Shown in pieces: positions 17,507 through 26,225 of a DNA stretch of 64,000 bases. A model generated the notes under the pieces. The model saw only the letters and a list, made by a program, of their open reading frames with translations, had not been told where the DNA came from and did no database searches. This DNA comes from Streptomyces sp. NBC_00659 (GTDB lineage Bacteria > Actinomycetota > Actinomycetes > Streptomycetales > Streptomycetaceae), in assembly GCF_036226925.1 (NCBI RefSeq), contig NZ_CP109031.1:7130001-7194000 (forward strand). The letters are read 5' to 3'. Each line of letters opens with the position of its first letter. The first letter of the stretch is position 1. The translations under genes were made by a program, and so were the position numbers.

Positions 17507-19096
17507 TCAGTGTGCCCGGGCCACCGGTTCCCGGTGCGGTGCGCACCCCGCGTTCCGCCCGGGGAGCCGGCCCTCCAGCAGATAGGCGTCCAGATAGCCG
17601 TTGACGCAGGTGTTGGGGCCGCCCGCGATCCCATGGGTGCCGGCACCGTTCTCGGTCACCAGCACCGAGCCCCACAGCCGTCGCTGCAACTCCTTGGCAC
17701 CCTCGTACGGCGTCGCCGCGTCCCGCTCGGCGGCGAGGATCAGCGTCGGCGGCAGCTCCCCGGGCAGCGTCCGTACGTCGAGCGGCTTCTGCCGGGGCGC
17801 GGACCAGTACGCGCACGGCAGGTTCATCCACACGTTGTCCCAGGTCTCGAACGGGGCGACCCGCGCGAGACGGGTGTTGTCGCGGTCCCAGGTGCGCCAG
17901 TCGGTCGGCCAGGGCGCGTCGTTGCACTCCACGGCCGTGTAGACCGCGTTGCCGTTCTCCTGCTCGGCGGCGGCCTCCGGATGCGGTCCCGCCAGCTGGA
18001 TCAGCGGCTTCGGGTCGCCCTTCAGATAGGCGGACAGCGCCAGCGCGCGCTGCGGCCAGTAGTCGTCGAAGTACCCGGCCTGGAGGAACGCGCCCTGAAG
18101 CTGGGCGGGCCCCACCGTGCCGCCCGCGGGGGAGGCGGCGAGCCGGGCCCGCGCCTTCTCGTAGGAGCGCCGTACCTCCTCGGACGTGCGGCCCAGCTTG
18201 TACACCGTGTCGTGCCGGGCCATCCACGCGCGGAAGTCGGCCCAGCGGGTCTCGAACGCGGCCGACTGGTCGAGGTTGTTGCCGTACCAGACCTTCTCGG
18301 GGGCGGGGTTCACCGCCGAGTCGAAGACCATACGGCGTACGTGCGAGGGGAACAGCGTCGCGTACAGGGCACCGAAGTAGGTCCCGTACGAGGCACCCAT
18401 GAACGTCAGCTTCCGCTCGCCGAGCGCGGCCCGCAGCACGTCCAGGTCACGGGCGTTGTTGAGCGAGGTGTAGTGGCGCAGGGCGGAGCCCGAACGCCGG
18501 GCGCAGCCGCGGGCGTACGCCTTCGCCTCCGCGATCCGTGCCTTCTTGAACGACTCCGAGGGGACCGCCGGGGCCTGGAGGAGCGGCTTCGGCGGGTGCT
18601 TGGGGTCCCGGCAGGACAGCGGCGCCGACCGGTCGACACCGCGCGGGGCGTAGCCGACGAGGTCGTAGGCGCCTCCGATCCGCTTCCACGCGGGCAGCAT
18701 GCCGATCAGCGGGAAGTACACGCCGGAGGCGCCGGGACCGCCGGGGTTGTACACGAGAGCGCCCTGGCGCGGCACCTTGTGCCTCGCGTTGTGCGGATCC
18801 TTGCCGGTGGCCTTCACCCGGCTGACGGTCAGTCTGATCCGTTTGCCGTCGGGGAGCGCGTAGTCGAGGGGCACCGTGACCGTGCCGCACTGGAGGCCGG
18901 ACGGCAGGTGTTCCTCCTTGGGGCACTTGCCGAAGCGGATGCCCGCGGCGGCGGCGCGCTGGGCGGCGACGGCGGTGCCGCGCGTCTCGGCGGAAACGAG
19001 CGGGTCCGGCCAGGCCGGCGCGCCGTCCGCCGGAGCGGCGACGAGGCCGGTCAGCAGCAGGGACCCCGCGGTTCCGTGGAGGACGGCAGTTCTCAT
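17507..19096 (-). CDS. secreted tripeptidyl-aminopeptidase-like alpha/beta hydrolase (S33/TAP)
   Basis: The protein is 529 aa from ATG 19096 with GAAGGGA upstream. A signal peptide is visible: Arg, then a hydrophobic run, ending near 'APADGA'. The nucleophile Ser is in 'FMGASYGTYFGA', the acid Asp in 'AAERDAATPYEG' and the His in 'GAGTHGIAGG'. The 'VYNPGGPGASG' oxyanion region and the C-terminal TAP-like domain match Streptomyces tripeptidyl aminopeptidases and SlpD/SlpE. It probably removes N-terminal tri- or dipeptides outside the cell. Confidence 0.9.
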   Translation of the reverse strand: MRTAVLHGTAGSLLLTGLVAAPADGAPAWPDPLVSAETRGTAVAAQRAAAAGIRFGKCPKEEHLPSGLQCGTVTVPLDYALPDGKRIRLTVSRVKATGKDPHNARHKVPRQGALVYNPGGPGASGVYFPLIGMLPAWKRIGGAYDLVGYAPRGVDRSAPLSCRDPKHPPKPLLQAPAVPSESFKKARIAEAKAYARGCARRSGSALRHYTSLNNARDLDVLRAALGERKLTFMGASYGTYFGALYATLFPSHVRRMVFDSAVNPAPEKVWYGNNLDQSAAFETRWADFRAWMARHDTVYKLGRTSEEVRRSYEKARARLAASPAGGTVGPAQLQGAFLQAGYFDDYWPQRALALSAYLKGDPKPLIQLAGPHPEAAAEQENGNAVYTAVECNDAPWPTDWRTWDRDNTRLARVAPFETWDNVWMNLPCAYWSAPRQKPLDVRTLPGELPPTLILAAERDAATPYEGAKELQRRLWGSVLVTENGAGTHGIAGGPNTCVNGYLDAYLLEGRLPGRNAGCAPHREPVARAH

Positions 19097-19225
19097 CGCG
19101 AAATCCCTTCGGCGCACGGCAGCGACAGAAGGGATGCTTCGGCCGGCGGCCGGCGAAGTAAAGCACCGCCCGCCGGTGTCGGCGCCAATGACCCCGATGC
19201 GCCCCCCCGGGAGCGCCCCCTCCCG

Positions 19226-19999
19226 TCAGGAGGTCTCGCGGTCGCGGTGTGTCAGGGCCGCGCGCAGTTCCGGCTCGCCGATCGCGCGGATGCCGCGTAC
19301 GGCGACGGAAGTGAGGTACGTACGGTCGTCGCCGGACGCGTCGGCGTGCCTGGCCAGGGTGCCGAGCAGCCGCTGTCCGGCCGGGGAGGCCCAGCGGGTG
19401 CAGGGGTGCACCTCGATCCGGGCTATGGCGAGACAGCTCAGCGTCAGGATGAGCGGAAGCAGGAACCAGACGGCCACCGGCACGTCGCTGCCCGGAGCCT
19501 GGCCCGGCAGCAGCAGGGCCACCACGCCCAGCGCGAGGACCGCGGCCGCGGCGGCCCGGACCTGGCGGACGGCACTCGCGACGGAGGTGCGGGCCCCGTC
19601 GGGGACGGCGAGGCCGGCCGCGACCAGGCGGTCCGCGAGACGGCGTACCGAGTCGGCGGCGGCGGTGGCCGCCCGCACGGGTGCTATCCGGGACTGGCCC
19701 TCGGGTCCGATGGCCCTGATGACCGAGCGCTCCATGTCGTCGCGCCCGCGCGGGTCGACGACCGTGGCCCAGCCGGTGTGCGCGAGCAGCAGGCGACGCT
19801 GGCGGGCCATCGACACCAGGGTCAGGTCGGCCACCCGGGCCGGTCCGCCGGACAGGAACGCGGCCTCGTACAGCGTGAGGTCGTGCCCGCGCGCGGCGTC
19901 GGCGTCGAGGGACGCGGTGTGGACCGCGGCCAGACACAGCCGGGTGCAGGAGACGCCGGCCGCCAGCCAGGCGAGGAACAGGAGAAGGACCCAGAACAT
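19226..19999 (-). CDS. TIGR04222-type membrane protein
   Basis: The protein is 257 aa. An N-terminal membrane helix, 'MFWVLLLFLAWLAAGV', precedes the characteristic block 'LTLYEAAFLSGGPARVADLT', which I recognise as the TIGR04222 domain. Two more hydrophobic segments lie at about 145-160 and 172-190. Members elsewhere often end in Gly/Cys/Ser-rich low-complexity tails (recalled); this one has only a short charged tail. It is the last of three leftward genes with a DUF4142 gene and a DUF692 enzyme, a neighbourhood that suggests a shared process. Function unknown. Confidence 0.75.
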   Translation of the reverse strand: MFWVLLLFLAWLAAGVSCTRLCLAAVHTASLDADAARGHDLTLYEAAFLSGGPARVADLTLVSMARQRRLLLAHTGWATVVDPRGRDDMERSVIRAIGPEGQSRIAPVRAATAAADSVRRLADRLVAAGLAVPDGARTSVASAVRQVRAAAAAVLALGVVALLLPGQAPGSDVPVAVWFLLPLILTLSCLAIARIEVHPCTRWASPAGQRLLGTLARHADASGDDRTYLTSVAVRGIRAIGEPELRAALTHRDRETS

Positions 20000-20185
20000 G
20001 GCGTGTTTCTATGCGATGTGGCCGGTGGCGTCATGTTCCACTCACGATGTGGGACGCAGCCGTTCCCGGTATGTGACGTTCCGTTTGCCGCGGACCTCGG
20101 CGAATCGGCGCCCCACGTGCCCAACTCGTATGAGTCGGGCCGCTCTTGAGGAACAGACCCCTCGCGGACGGCCCGACCTGGTCGT

Positions 20186-20953
20186 TCAGGAGGTCGGGGA
20201 GGGATGGGGGCGCGTGGCGGCCGGAGGGAGCGGGTAGCCCGAGGACGGGGTCACCGGGAGGGGTGACGACGGGGACGGGACCGGGCCGGGCGGTGCGGGG
20301 GAGCGGGTGAGCGGCGGCGGGCTCGCGGTGGCCGCGTCCTCGGCGAGCGCGTCGAAGTCCACGTATCCGGTCGCTTCCAGGACCTTGATGTGGTCGAGCA
20401 CGGTGGTGTTCGCGTCGTCGGCGAGATCCCGTACGAGCGAGTTCCGGGTGTTCGCGCGGACCTGCGCGACCATGGCGAACACCTTGCCGTGCGCCGCGCG
20501 CAGGATGTTCGCGAAATCCTGGTCGTACCGCGTGCCGTGCGCCGCGCTGAGCGTGGACAGCCACTGACGCTGCTGCGGACTGGGCTGGCTGGGCAGTTCC
20601 AGGCTGAGCCGCGCGGCGACGCTGCGGACACGGGCGTCGAGGAACGTGTGCCCCTCGATGAGGTGCTGTCCGGCCGTCCGTACGGCCTGGGTGGTGCCGC
20701 GCTCCTGGGCCTGCTGGCCGGCGGGCAGCTCCCACAGACCGGCCAGCCGGACCCTGGTGACGAAGTCCCGGTCCAGGGCGGACAGCGGACCGTAGGGGGT
20801 CGGCACGGTCTGGGAGTTCAGGGTGTCCAGGCCGGTCCCGGCACGGTCCGCGTACGACCAGATCGGAAAGGCCAGCGCGACGAAGGTCGCCAGCAGCGCG
20901 GCGACGATGAGCCCTGTTCCGCTGACGAGTCCGGTGCGGTTGTCGGATCGCAT
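20186..20953 (-). CDS. DUF4142 family exported protein
   Basis: The protein is 255 aa from ATG 20953 behind AGGAGG. A hydrophobic segment at residues 10-32 acts as signal anchor. The helical DUF4142 domain (about 55-205) has ferritin-like helices with His in 'HLIEGHTFLD' and 'LDHIKVLEATG'. A Pro/Ser-rich tail follows. Function unknown. It lies between the TIGR04222 gene (186 bp away) and the DUF692 gene (315 bp) on the same strand. Confidence 0.82.
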   Translation of the reverse strand: MRSDNRTGLVSGTGLIVAALLATFVALAFPIWSYADRAGTGLDTLNSQTVPTPYGPLSALDRDFVTRVRLAGLWELPAGQQAQERGTTQAVRTAGQHLIEGHTFLDARVRSVAARLSLELPSQPSPQQRQWLSTLSAAHGTRYDQDFANILRAAHGKVFAMVAQVRANTRNSLVRDLADDANTTVLDHIKVLEATGYVDFDALAEDAATASPPPLTRSPAPPGPVPSPSSPLPVTPSSGYPLPPAATRPHPSPTS

Positions 20954-21268
20954 GGTGCCTCCTGTTGCGGCACCGCACGCTAATGCGCTTCGGGTGCGGG
21001 TTGGCATGCTACTGGGGGCTCTACGCCAACTGCCGTACACGAAGAACGGATCGGACTGAGGGGGGAAGGCGCCGATTGCGGTGGTTCGCGCGTACTCCAG
21101 AACAGCTTGAAGCGGTTGAAACGGGGCGCACACATGACCTTCACAAGCGGAGGTGTTACTCCGGGCACACTCCGCGGGTGAGGTGTGTCGGGTGCCCGGG
21201 CCAGGCGGCGCGCCGTGGCCGGTGGCGCGCGGCTGTGTGCCGGGCGGGTTCCCGCCCGGCACGCCCGC
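20954..21268. other. 315-bp intergenic region
   Basis: This lies between the DUF692 gene's end and the DUF4142 start. A 62-codon minus-strand frame with three cysteines crosses it but has mixed third-position use unlike its neighbours, so I do not call it a gene. The promoter of the DUF4142 gene must lie here. I see no strong hairpin. Confidence 0.5.
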
Positions 21269-22825
21269 TCAACGCCGGAGCAGCACCCGGCGGGTGGCCC
21301 GGGCCAGCCGGGCCGCGGGCCGCCCGGACAGCGGGGCCGGACCCGATCGTTCCAGCCACCAGTCGCGCAGCCGCCGCGTGTCCGCGCCTTCCGGGAGTCC
21401 CGTGAGCAGCAGGTGCTCGGCGAAGTCCAGGGCGTCCCGGCGGTAGCCGCCGGTCATCGGACGCCGCTGCGCGTACGCGAGGAACGCCGACCGGTAGGCG
21501 TCGGCCAGGATCGCCGGCAGCTCCGGGGCCACCTTCGCCACGACGTCCGCCCGCTTGGCGGCGAGGGCGCGCGCCTGTACCCCGAGGCGGACGCGGTCGA
21601 AGCCCTCGGGGGCGGGGGTCCCGGCGACGAGCGAGGACAGCAGGGCGGCCTGCGCCAGCGCCACCCGCTGACGACGGGCGTCGTCGGTGCCGGCGCGTGA
21701 ACCCGGTGCGGCCTGCTCGTCCGGTCCGCCCGCACCGCCCTGCTCGTCCGGTGCGGCCTCGGTGTCACCCGGTGTCCGGGACGCGGGCGTGGTGATCGCG
21801 GGAGGGGGCGACGAGGTGCCCGGGCTCCGCGTCGGCTCCGTTTCCGCCCCCGCCTCCCCGGCGGCCGCCGGAGAGGCGGCCCGGCAGCCCGCCAAGGCCA
21901 CCGCACCCCGCTCCGCCGCCCGGGCCGCGGCCTTCGTCGTCTCTCGCATCTCCCGCGTCTCCCGCGCCCCTGGGGTCCCCCGGGTCGCGGCTTTTGCCGT
22001 CTCCAGCGTTCCCCGGATCGCGGTCAGCTCCCGCTCCAGTCCGGCCGGGTCGGGGAAGTTCTCGTCGCGTTCGAGGAGGACCCCCGGCGGGGTCACCCGG
22101 GACGCGAGGTCGGCGAGGATGTCGAGCACGGGCCGCGTGACGGGATGGGCGTGGCTGTCGTGCCATACGCCGTCACGCTCGAAGCCCCCGGCGACGTGGA
22201 CGTAGGCGATCGCCTCGACGGGCAGTTCGTCGAGCGCCTCGGCGGGGTCCTCGCCACGGTTGACGTGGTTGGTGTGGAGGTTGGCCACGTCGATGAGCAG
22301 CCGGACGCCGGTGCGGTCGACCAGGTCGTAGAGGAACTGGCCCTCGGTCATCTCCTCGCCGGGCCAGGAGATCAGCGCGGCGATGTTCTCCACGGCGAGC
22401 GGGACGGGCAGCGCGGCCTGAGCGGCGCGGACGTTCTCGCACAGGACGTGCAGCGCGTCCCGGGTGCGGGGAACGGGCAGCAGGTGCCCGGCCTCCAGCA
22501 GTGGCGACGCGGTGAGCGGGCCGCCCGCCCGGACGAACGCGATGTGTTCCGTGACGAGGGGCGAGCCCAGTGCCTCGGCGCGTTCCGCGAGCGCGGTGAG
22601 CCGCGCCTCGTCGGGCCGGTCGGCGCCGCCGAGGCCCAGGGAGACGCCGTGCGGCACCACCGTGATCCCCCGCTCGCGCAGCCGCAGCAGCGACTCGGGG
22701 AGATGACCGGGGCACACGTTCTCCGCCACGGCCTCGACCCAGTCGATGCCGGCCATGTTCTCCACGGCCTCGGCGATCTCCGGCCTCCACCCGATGCCCG
22801 TACCCAGCCGCCCCGGCTCCCTCAT
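21269..22825 (-). CDS. DUF692 multinuclear non-haem iron (MNIO) family enzyme with fused C-terminal domain
   Basis: The protein is 518 aa from ATG 22825 with GGAGGAGGG upstream. Residues 1-285 form a DUF692 TIM barrel with the metal-site residues in place: His in '[11 protein letters not shown]', 'TEHIAF', 'AVENIAAL', '[14 protein letters not shown]', 'YVHVAGGF', 'DSHAHPV' and 'LLERDENF'. Characterised relatives (MbnB, TglH) use two or three iron ions to oxidise Cys or other residues of peptides. A low-complexity Ala/Thr/Pro linker (about 290-385) leads to a helical C-terminal domain of about 130 aa, possibly the DUF2063-like partner fused in. No precursor peptide is recognisable nearby. Confidence 0.87.
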   Translation of the reverse strand: MREPGRLGTGIGWRPEIAEAVENMAGIDWVEAVAENVCPGHLPESLLRLRERGITVVPHGVSLGLGGADRPDEARLTALAERAEALGSPLVTEHIAFVRAGGPLTASPLLEAGHLLPVPRTRDALHVLCENVRAAQAALPVPLAVENIAALISWPGEEMTEGQFLYDLVDRTGVRLLIDVANLHTNHVNRGEDPAEALDELPVEAIAYVHVAGGFERDGVWHDSHAHPVTRPVLDILADLASRVTPPGVLLERDENFPDPAGLERELTAIRGTLETAKAATRGTPGARETREMRETTKAAARAAERGAVALAGCRAASPAAAGEAGAETEPTRSPGTSSPPPAITTPASRTPGDTEAAPDEQGGAGGPDEQAAPGSRAGTDDARRQRVALAQAALLSSLVAGTPAPEGFDRVRLGVQARALAAKRADVVAKVAPELPAILADAYRSAFLAYAQRRPMTGGYRRDALDFAEHLLLTGLPEGADTRRLRDWWLERSGPAPLSGRPAARLARATRRVLLRR

Positions 22826-23220
22826 GTCCCCTCCTCCGTCGCGGCCTCGGCCGCGCCCCGCCCCTACGTCGCTCCCCACGACGGCCGGTGCACCGGCGTG
22901 ACCAGGTCATGGCCCCGGGGGCCGGGACCGAACCCCCCGGGGCGGACGTTCAGAGCAACATTTGAGGTTTCGCGGTTTCGTGCCCGGCGTCTCCGGGGTC
23001 ACGCGGATGCGCGGCGAACGACCGCCCCGCGGGGGGCACGACCGGCGGCGGTCCCTGCCGATCGGTCATTTCGGGCCACAACGGTGAACGAGGGGGTGTC
23101 AATTGGCCTGAAAGCCCTCCAGCGTCCTTCGTTCGGGGGCTGGTAACGCCAACTTCCGTTTCCCTAAGATGTATTGCCGGTGGGGCCGGTCAGGCCGGCC
23201 GACACTGATCTGGGGGAACG
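22826..23220. other. 395-bp divergent intergenic region
   Basis: This separates the divergent DUF692 and DUF574 genes, so promoters for both should lie here. A TAAGAT hexamer at 23165-23170 could be a -10 element for the methyltransferase gene, but no matching -35 is evident at 16-18 bp. No gene is seen. Confidence 0.45.
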
Positions 23221-24039
23221 ATGCAGCCTGGCGAGCAGCTGACCACGTCGATCGATGCCACGGTGCCCACGGCCGCGCGCATGTACGACCACTACCTCGG
23301 CGGCAAGGACAACTACGCCGCCGACCGGGCGGCCTGCGAAGAGCTGGACAAGGTCGTGCCCAGCACGCGCGCGCTCGCTCTGAACAACCGGCGCTTCCTC
23401 CAGCGGGTGGTCCGGACGCTGGCGGACGGCTACGGGATCAGGCAGTTCCTCGATCACGGATCCGGCCTGCCCACCCAGAACAACGTGCACCAGGTCGCCC
23501 AGACGGTCGACGAGACCTCCCGGGTGGTCTACGTCGACAGCGATCCGATGGTGCTGGTGCACGGCCGGGCCCTGCTGGACCAGAACGAGCGGACCGCCGT
23601 CATACACGCCGACCTGCGGCAGACGGAGGAGATCTTCTCCCACCCCGACACCCGGCGGCTGATCGATCTCTCGCAGCCGGTGGCCGTGCTGTTCAACTCG
23701 GTGTTCCACTGCATCCCGGACAGCGAGACCGACGGGCCGCTCCCCGTGATCCGCCGCGTCGCCGAACGGCTGGCGCCCGGCAGCTTCATGGTGATGTGCC
23801 AACTGGTCAGCGAGGACGCCGAGGTCCGCGACTTCGTCACCGGGTTCATGGACACCGCGACGCAGGGGCACTGGGGCCGGGTCCGCCAGGAGAAGGACGT
23901 GGAGCAGTTCTTCGACGGCATGGACATCCTCGAACCCGGACTGGTCGAGGTATCGACCTGGCGCCCGGACACCGACGTCGTGCCGCGCCAGCTCACGCAG
24001 GAGTGGATCGAGTTCGGCGGGGTCGGCCGGATCCGCTAG
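23221..24039 (+). CDS. DUF574 SAM-dependent methyltransferase-like protein
   Basis: The protein is 272 aa from ATG 23221 behind GGGGGAACG. It has the DUF574 signature: 'ARMYDHYLGGKDNYAADR' near residue 20, a SAM-binding strand 'RQFLDHGSGLPTQNNVHQ', the acidic loop 'VVYVDSDPMVLVHG' and 'LFNSVFHCIPD'. The family is greatly expanded in streptomycetes, often beside HTH/DUF397 regulator genes as here. Substrate unknown. Confidence 0.9.
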   Translation: MQPGEQLTTSIDATVPTAARMYDHYLGGKDNYAADRAACEELDKVVPSTRALALNNRRFLQRVVRTLADGYGIRQFLDHGSGLPTQNNVHQVAQTVDETSRVVYVDSDPMVLVHGRALLDQNERTAVIHADLRQTEEIFSHPDTRRLIDLSQPVAVLFNSVFHCIPDSETDGPLPVIRRVAERLAPGSFMVMCQLVSEDAEVRDFVTGFMDTATQGHWGRVRQEKDVEQFFDGMDILEPGLVEVSTWRPDTDVVPRQLTQEWIEFGGVGRIR

Positions 24040-24167
24040 TTCCGGTCCACTTCCGGCCTCCCGGCGCCTGCGGCGGGACCCGCTCGCGGGTGCGCGGCGG
24101 GATCTGCCCGACGGGAGCTGTCTGGCGGGGCCTGCCGGCAACGGTCCGGGCCCGGCGTGACGGCCCG

Positions 24168-25091
24168 TCAGTGCGAGGCGTTGTACCGCTGTTCCACCGT
24201 GCTGCGCAGCAATGCCAGGGACGCGCGCGGGCTGAGAGCCTCGTCGGCGAGCCGGTCCAGGACCACCCGGTACTCCTCCGTCTCGTCGCGGTCCTCCAGG
24301 AAGTTGGCGCTCCTGATGTGCTCCAGATAGACGATGTCGGGCAGTTCGACGCCACCGAAGCGCAGATAGGTGACGGGGATCGCCGGAGCCGAGGCGTTGG
24401 TGACGTCCAACGGCACGATCTGCACGACCACATGGGGGCGCTGGGCCATCTCGATGAGGTGCTCCAGCTGCGCGCGCATCACCTCACGGCTGCCCAGAAC
24501 GCGCAGCAGTACGGACTCGTCGACGACGGCCCACAGCTGAGGGGCGTCCACCCGGTTCAGCAGCTCCCGCCGGCGCATGCGCAACTCCACCCGGCGCTGC
24601 ACCTCGGCGGCGGGCGCCGTCGGGAGCCCGCGCTCCACCACGGCCCGTGTGTAGTCCGGGGTCTGCAACAGGCCCGGAACGTACTGGATCTCGAAGGTGC
24701 GGATGGTGGTGGCCGCCTCCTGGAGTCCGACCAGCCGGTCGAACCACTCGGGCATCAGCCGCTTGTCGTAGCGCTGCCACCACCCCGGCTCGCCCGCGCG
24801 CTTGAGCAGTCTGAGCAGGACCGACACCTGGTAGTCCTCGGTCCCGTACAGGTCGAGCAGCGCGCGGACGTCGCCCTCCGTCGGCGGCCGACGGCCCTTG
24901 CCCGCCTCTATGCGCGACAGCTTCGCCGCGCTGAACCCCAGGGAACGCGCGGCCTGTTCCTGGGACAGCCCCGCGTCCTCGCGGGCGCCGGCCAGCTGAA
25001 CGCCGACCAGCATCTTCAGCAGAGTGGGGGCGGGCTCCTCCCGGCTCAGATACGGTTCGAGGCGGGAGACGCGGCGTGACTCGACGGACAT
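24168..25091 (-). CDS. XRE-type helix-turn-helix regulator with DUF5753 domain (WhiJ-like)
   Basis: The protein is 307 aa. An N-terminal HTH 'LSQEQAARSLGFSAAKLSRI' at about residues 42-62 is followed by the DUF5753 ligand-like domain ('IQYVPGLLQTPDYTRAV', 'RQQ..L' pattern replaced by 'RRVELRMRRRELL', 'VQIVPLDVT'). In streptomycetes such genes pair with a small DUF397 gene. WhiJ, its best-known member, represses aerial development until relieved by its partner. The DUF397 gene lies 129 bp upstream on the same strand. Confidence 0.9.
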   Translation of the reverse strand: MSVESRRVSRLEPYLSREEPAPTLLKMLVGVQLAGAREDAGLSQEQAARSLGFSAAKLSRIEAGKGRRPPTEGDVRALLDLYGTEDYQVSVLLRLLKRAGEPGWWQRYDKRLMPEWFDRLVGLQEAATTIRTFEIQYVPGLLQTPDYTRAVVERGLPTAPAAEVQRRVELRMRRRELLNRVDAPQLWAVVDESVLLRVLGSREVMRAQLEHLIEMAQRPHVVVQIVPLDVTNASAPAIPVTYLRFGGVELPDIVYLEHIRSANFLEDRDETEEYRVVLDRLADEALSPRASLALLRSTVEQRYNASH

Positions 25092-25220
25092 CCTGACTCC
25101 CAGTCGAACGGCAGAAGACAGCCAAAATTATCGCACTGCCCCGGACTCTGCCGCAGGGGGAGACAGAAGTGGACAACCATCGTTCCGTTTCAACGGAGTT
25201 CGGAGCATCGGACGCCTGGA

Positions 25221-25454
25221 TCAGAGCAGGTGGTCGAACTCCCCGTCCTTCGCGCCGGCCAGGAACGCGGCCACTTCCGCGGGGGTGTAGACGAGGGCGG
25301 GACCGTCGGGGTCGCGGGAGTTGCGTACCGCGATACCTCTGTCGCCGAGGTCGGCCACCTCGACGCAGTTGCCTTCGGCATTGCTGTGCCTGCTCTTGAT
25401 CCAGGAGGCGCCCAGCGAGCTCGCCCGCACTCCGTTCGGCACTGATGGCACCAA
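25221..25454 (-). CDS. DUF397 small protein, partner of the HTH/DUF5753 regulator
   Basis: The protein is 77 aa. The core 'ASWIKSRHSNAEGNCVEVAD' and 'VRNSRDPDGPALVYTPAEVA' is diagnostic of DUF397. The first start is TTG at 25454, with GTG at 25451 as an equal alternative; GGAGAG sits 6-9 bases upstream. DUF397 proteins are thought to modulate the adjacent HTH regulator by direct contact. It is divergent from the HEAT-like gene across a palindromic promoter region. Confidence 0.9.
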   Translation of the reverse strand: MVPSVPNGVRASSLGASWIKSRHSNAEGNCVEVADLGDRGIAVRNSRDPDGPALVYTPAEVAAFLAGAKDGEFDHLL

Positions 25455-25565
25455 CGCACTCTCCTTGCTGACGTTCCACCAGGTGTGTGTTTGTCCGGCC
25501 GCCCGGTCGAGGGCTCCGGCCGGACCTCACGTGGCCCAAAACTCTCTCCGGCTTCATGCAATTTC

Positions 25566-25603
25566 TCGTGCAATTGCACGAAGACGCTGACAGCGTGGAT
25601 AAT
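25566..25603 (+). promoter_or_regulatory. sigma-70-like promoter overlapped by a 16-bp palindrome
   Basis: TTGCAC (25574-25579) and GATAAT (25598-25603) are separated by 18 bp, a good vegetative-type promoter facing the HEAT-like gene at 25743. A perfect 16-bp palindrome, TCGTGCAATTGCACGA (25566-25581), covers the -35 box. A GCAATT half-element occurs once more 12 bp upstream. This is a likely operator, with the neighbouring HTH regulator the natural candidate (inference). Confidence 0.6.
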
Positions 25604-25742
25604 AGCCGTGGCGTCAACCTCGTTACCAGGGGCGTGTAGTGACGTCGGCTCAGCCGCTCCCCCGGGGAGCGTGATCGTCCGGGACGGGCCCTCGGCCCGC
25701 CCGCGCACCTGTCACTGTCCGACGCCTTCGGAGGGAGCGGAA

Positions 25743-26216
25743 ATGGCAACACCACTCGGGAATTTGGAACGCGTGCCGTGGGACGAGATCAAGGACTCCA
25801 AGGGGTCGGCGGAAGCCATCCCCTTCCTCCTCGACACCGTCGCCTGGGGGGATGCGGCAACGGCCAGGGCGGCACTCCAGGACCTGAGGGAACGAATCTG
25901 CCAGTTCGGATTCGTCGTGGAGCAGGCGACGGCCGCCACCGTCCCCTTCCTCTGGGAGCTCGCCGAACTTCCCCAGGTCACCTGCCGCGTTCAGATAATC
26001 CAGCTCCTGAAGGACATCGCGGACGCACGGCAGTGGGAACGCACGGCCGCCGCCTACCCCAAACTCCTCAACCGCCGGGAGAACTGGGTGGGATGGGAGC
26101 GCGAAGCCCGCCAGGCCGTGCGCGCCCACAGAGGCACCCTCCAGCACCTGCTCGCCGAGCCGGACACCGAACTCGTCCGCGTCACGGCGGAACTCGCCAC
26201 CACGCTGGCGAAGTAG
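25743..26216 (+). CDS. HEAT-repeat-like hypothetical protein
   Basis: The protein is 157 aa from ATG 25743 behind GGAGGGAG. It is wholly helical in character, with repeated pairs such as 'EAIPFLLDTVAW', 'ATVPFLWELAEL' and 'VQIIQLLKDIADA', resembling HEAT/ARM repeats and probably mediating protein contacts. No catalytic motif, signal or membrane segment. It is divergent from the DUF397 gene and under the palindrome-bearing promoter, so possibly part of the same regulatory module. It ends 9 bp from the convergent PTH2-like gene. Confidence 0.75.
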   Translation: MATPLGNLERVPWDEIKDSKGSAEAIPFLLDTVAWGDAATARAALQDLRERICQFGFVVEQATAATVPFLWELAELPQVTCRVQIIQLLKDIADARQWERTAAAYPKLLNRRENWVGWEREARQAVRAHRGTLQHLLAEPDTELVRVTAELATTLAK

Positions 26217-26225
26217 GGGCCGCCG

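Noticed and set aside
20980..21168. 62-codon frame with three Cys next to the DUF692 enzyme, as a possible precursor peptide
   Set aside because: Codon third positions are mixed, unlike neighbours, and there is no ribosome binding site or core-like motif.
25190..25708. 172-codon minus-strand frame overlapping the DUF397 gene
   Set aside because: It is a shifted frame over DUF397 and across the palindromic promoter region; no domain is seen.
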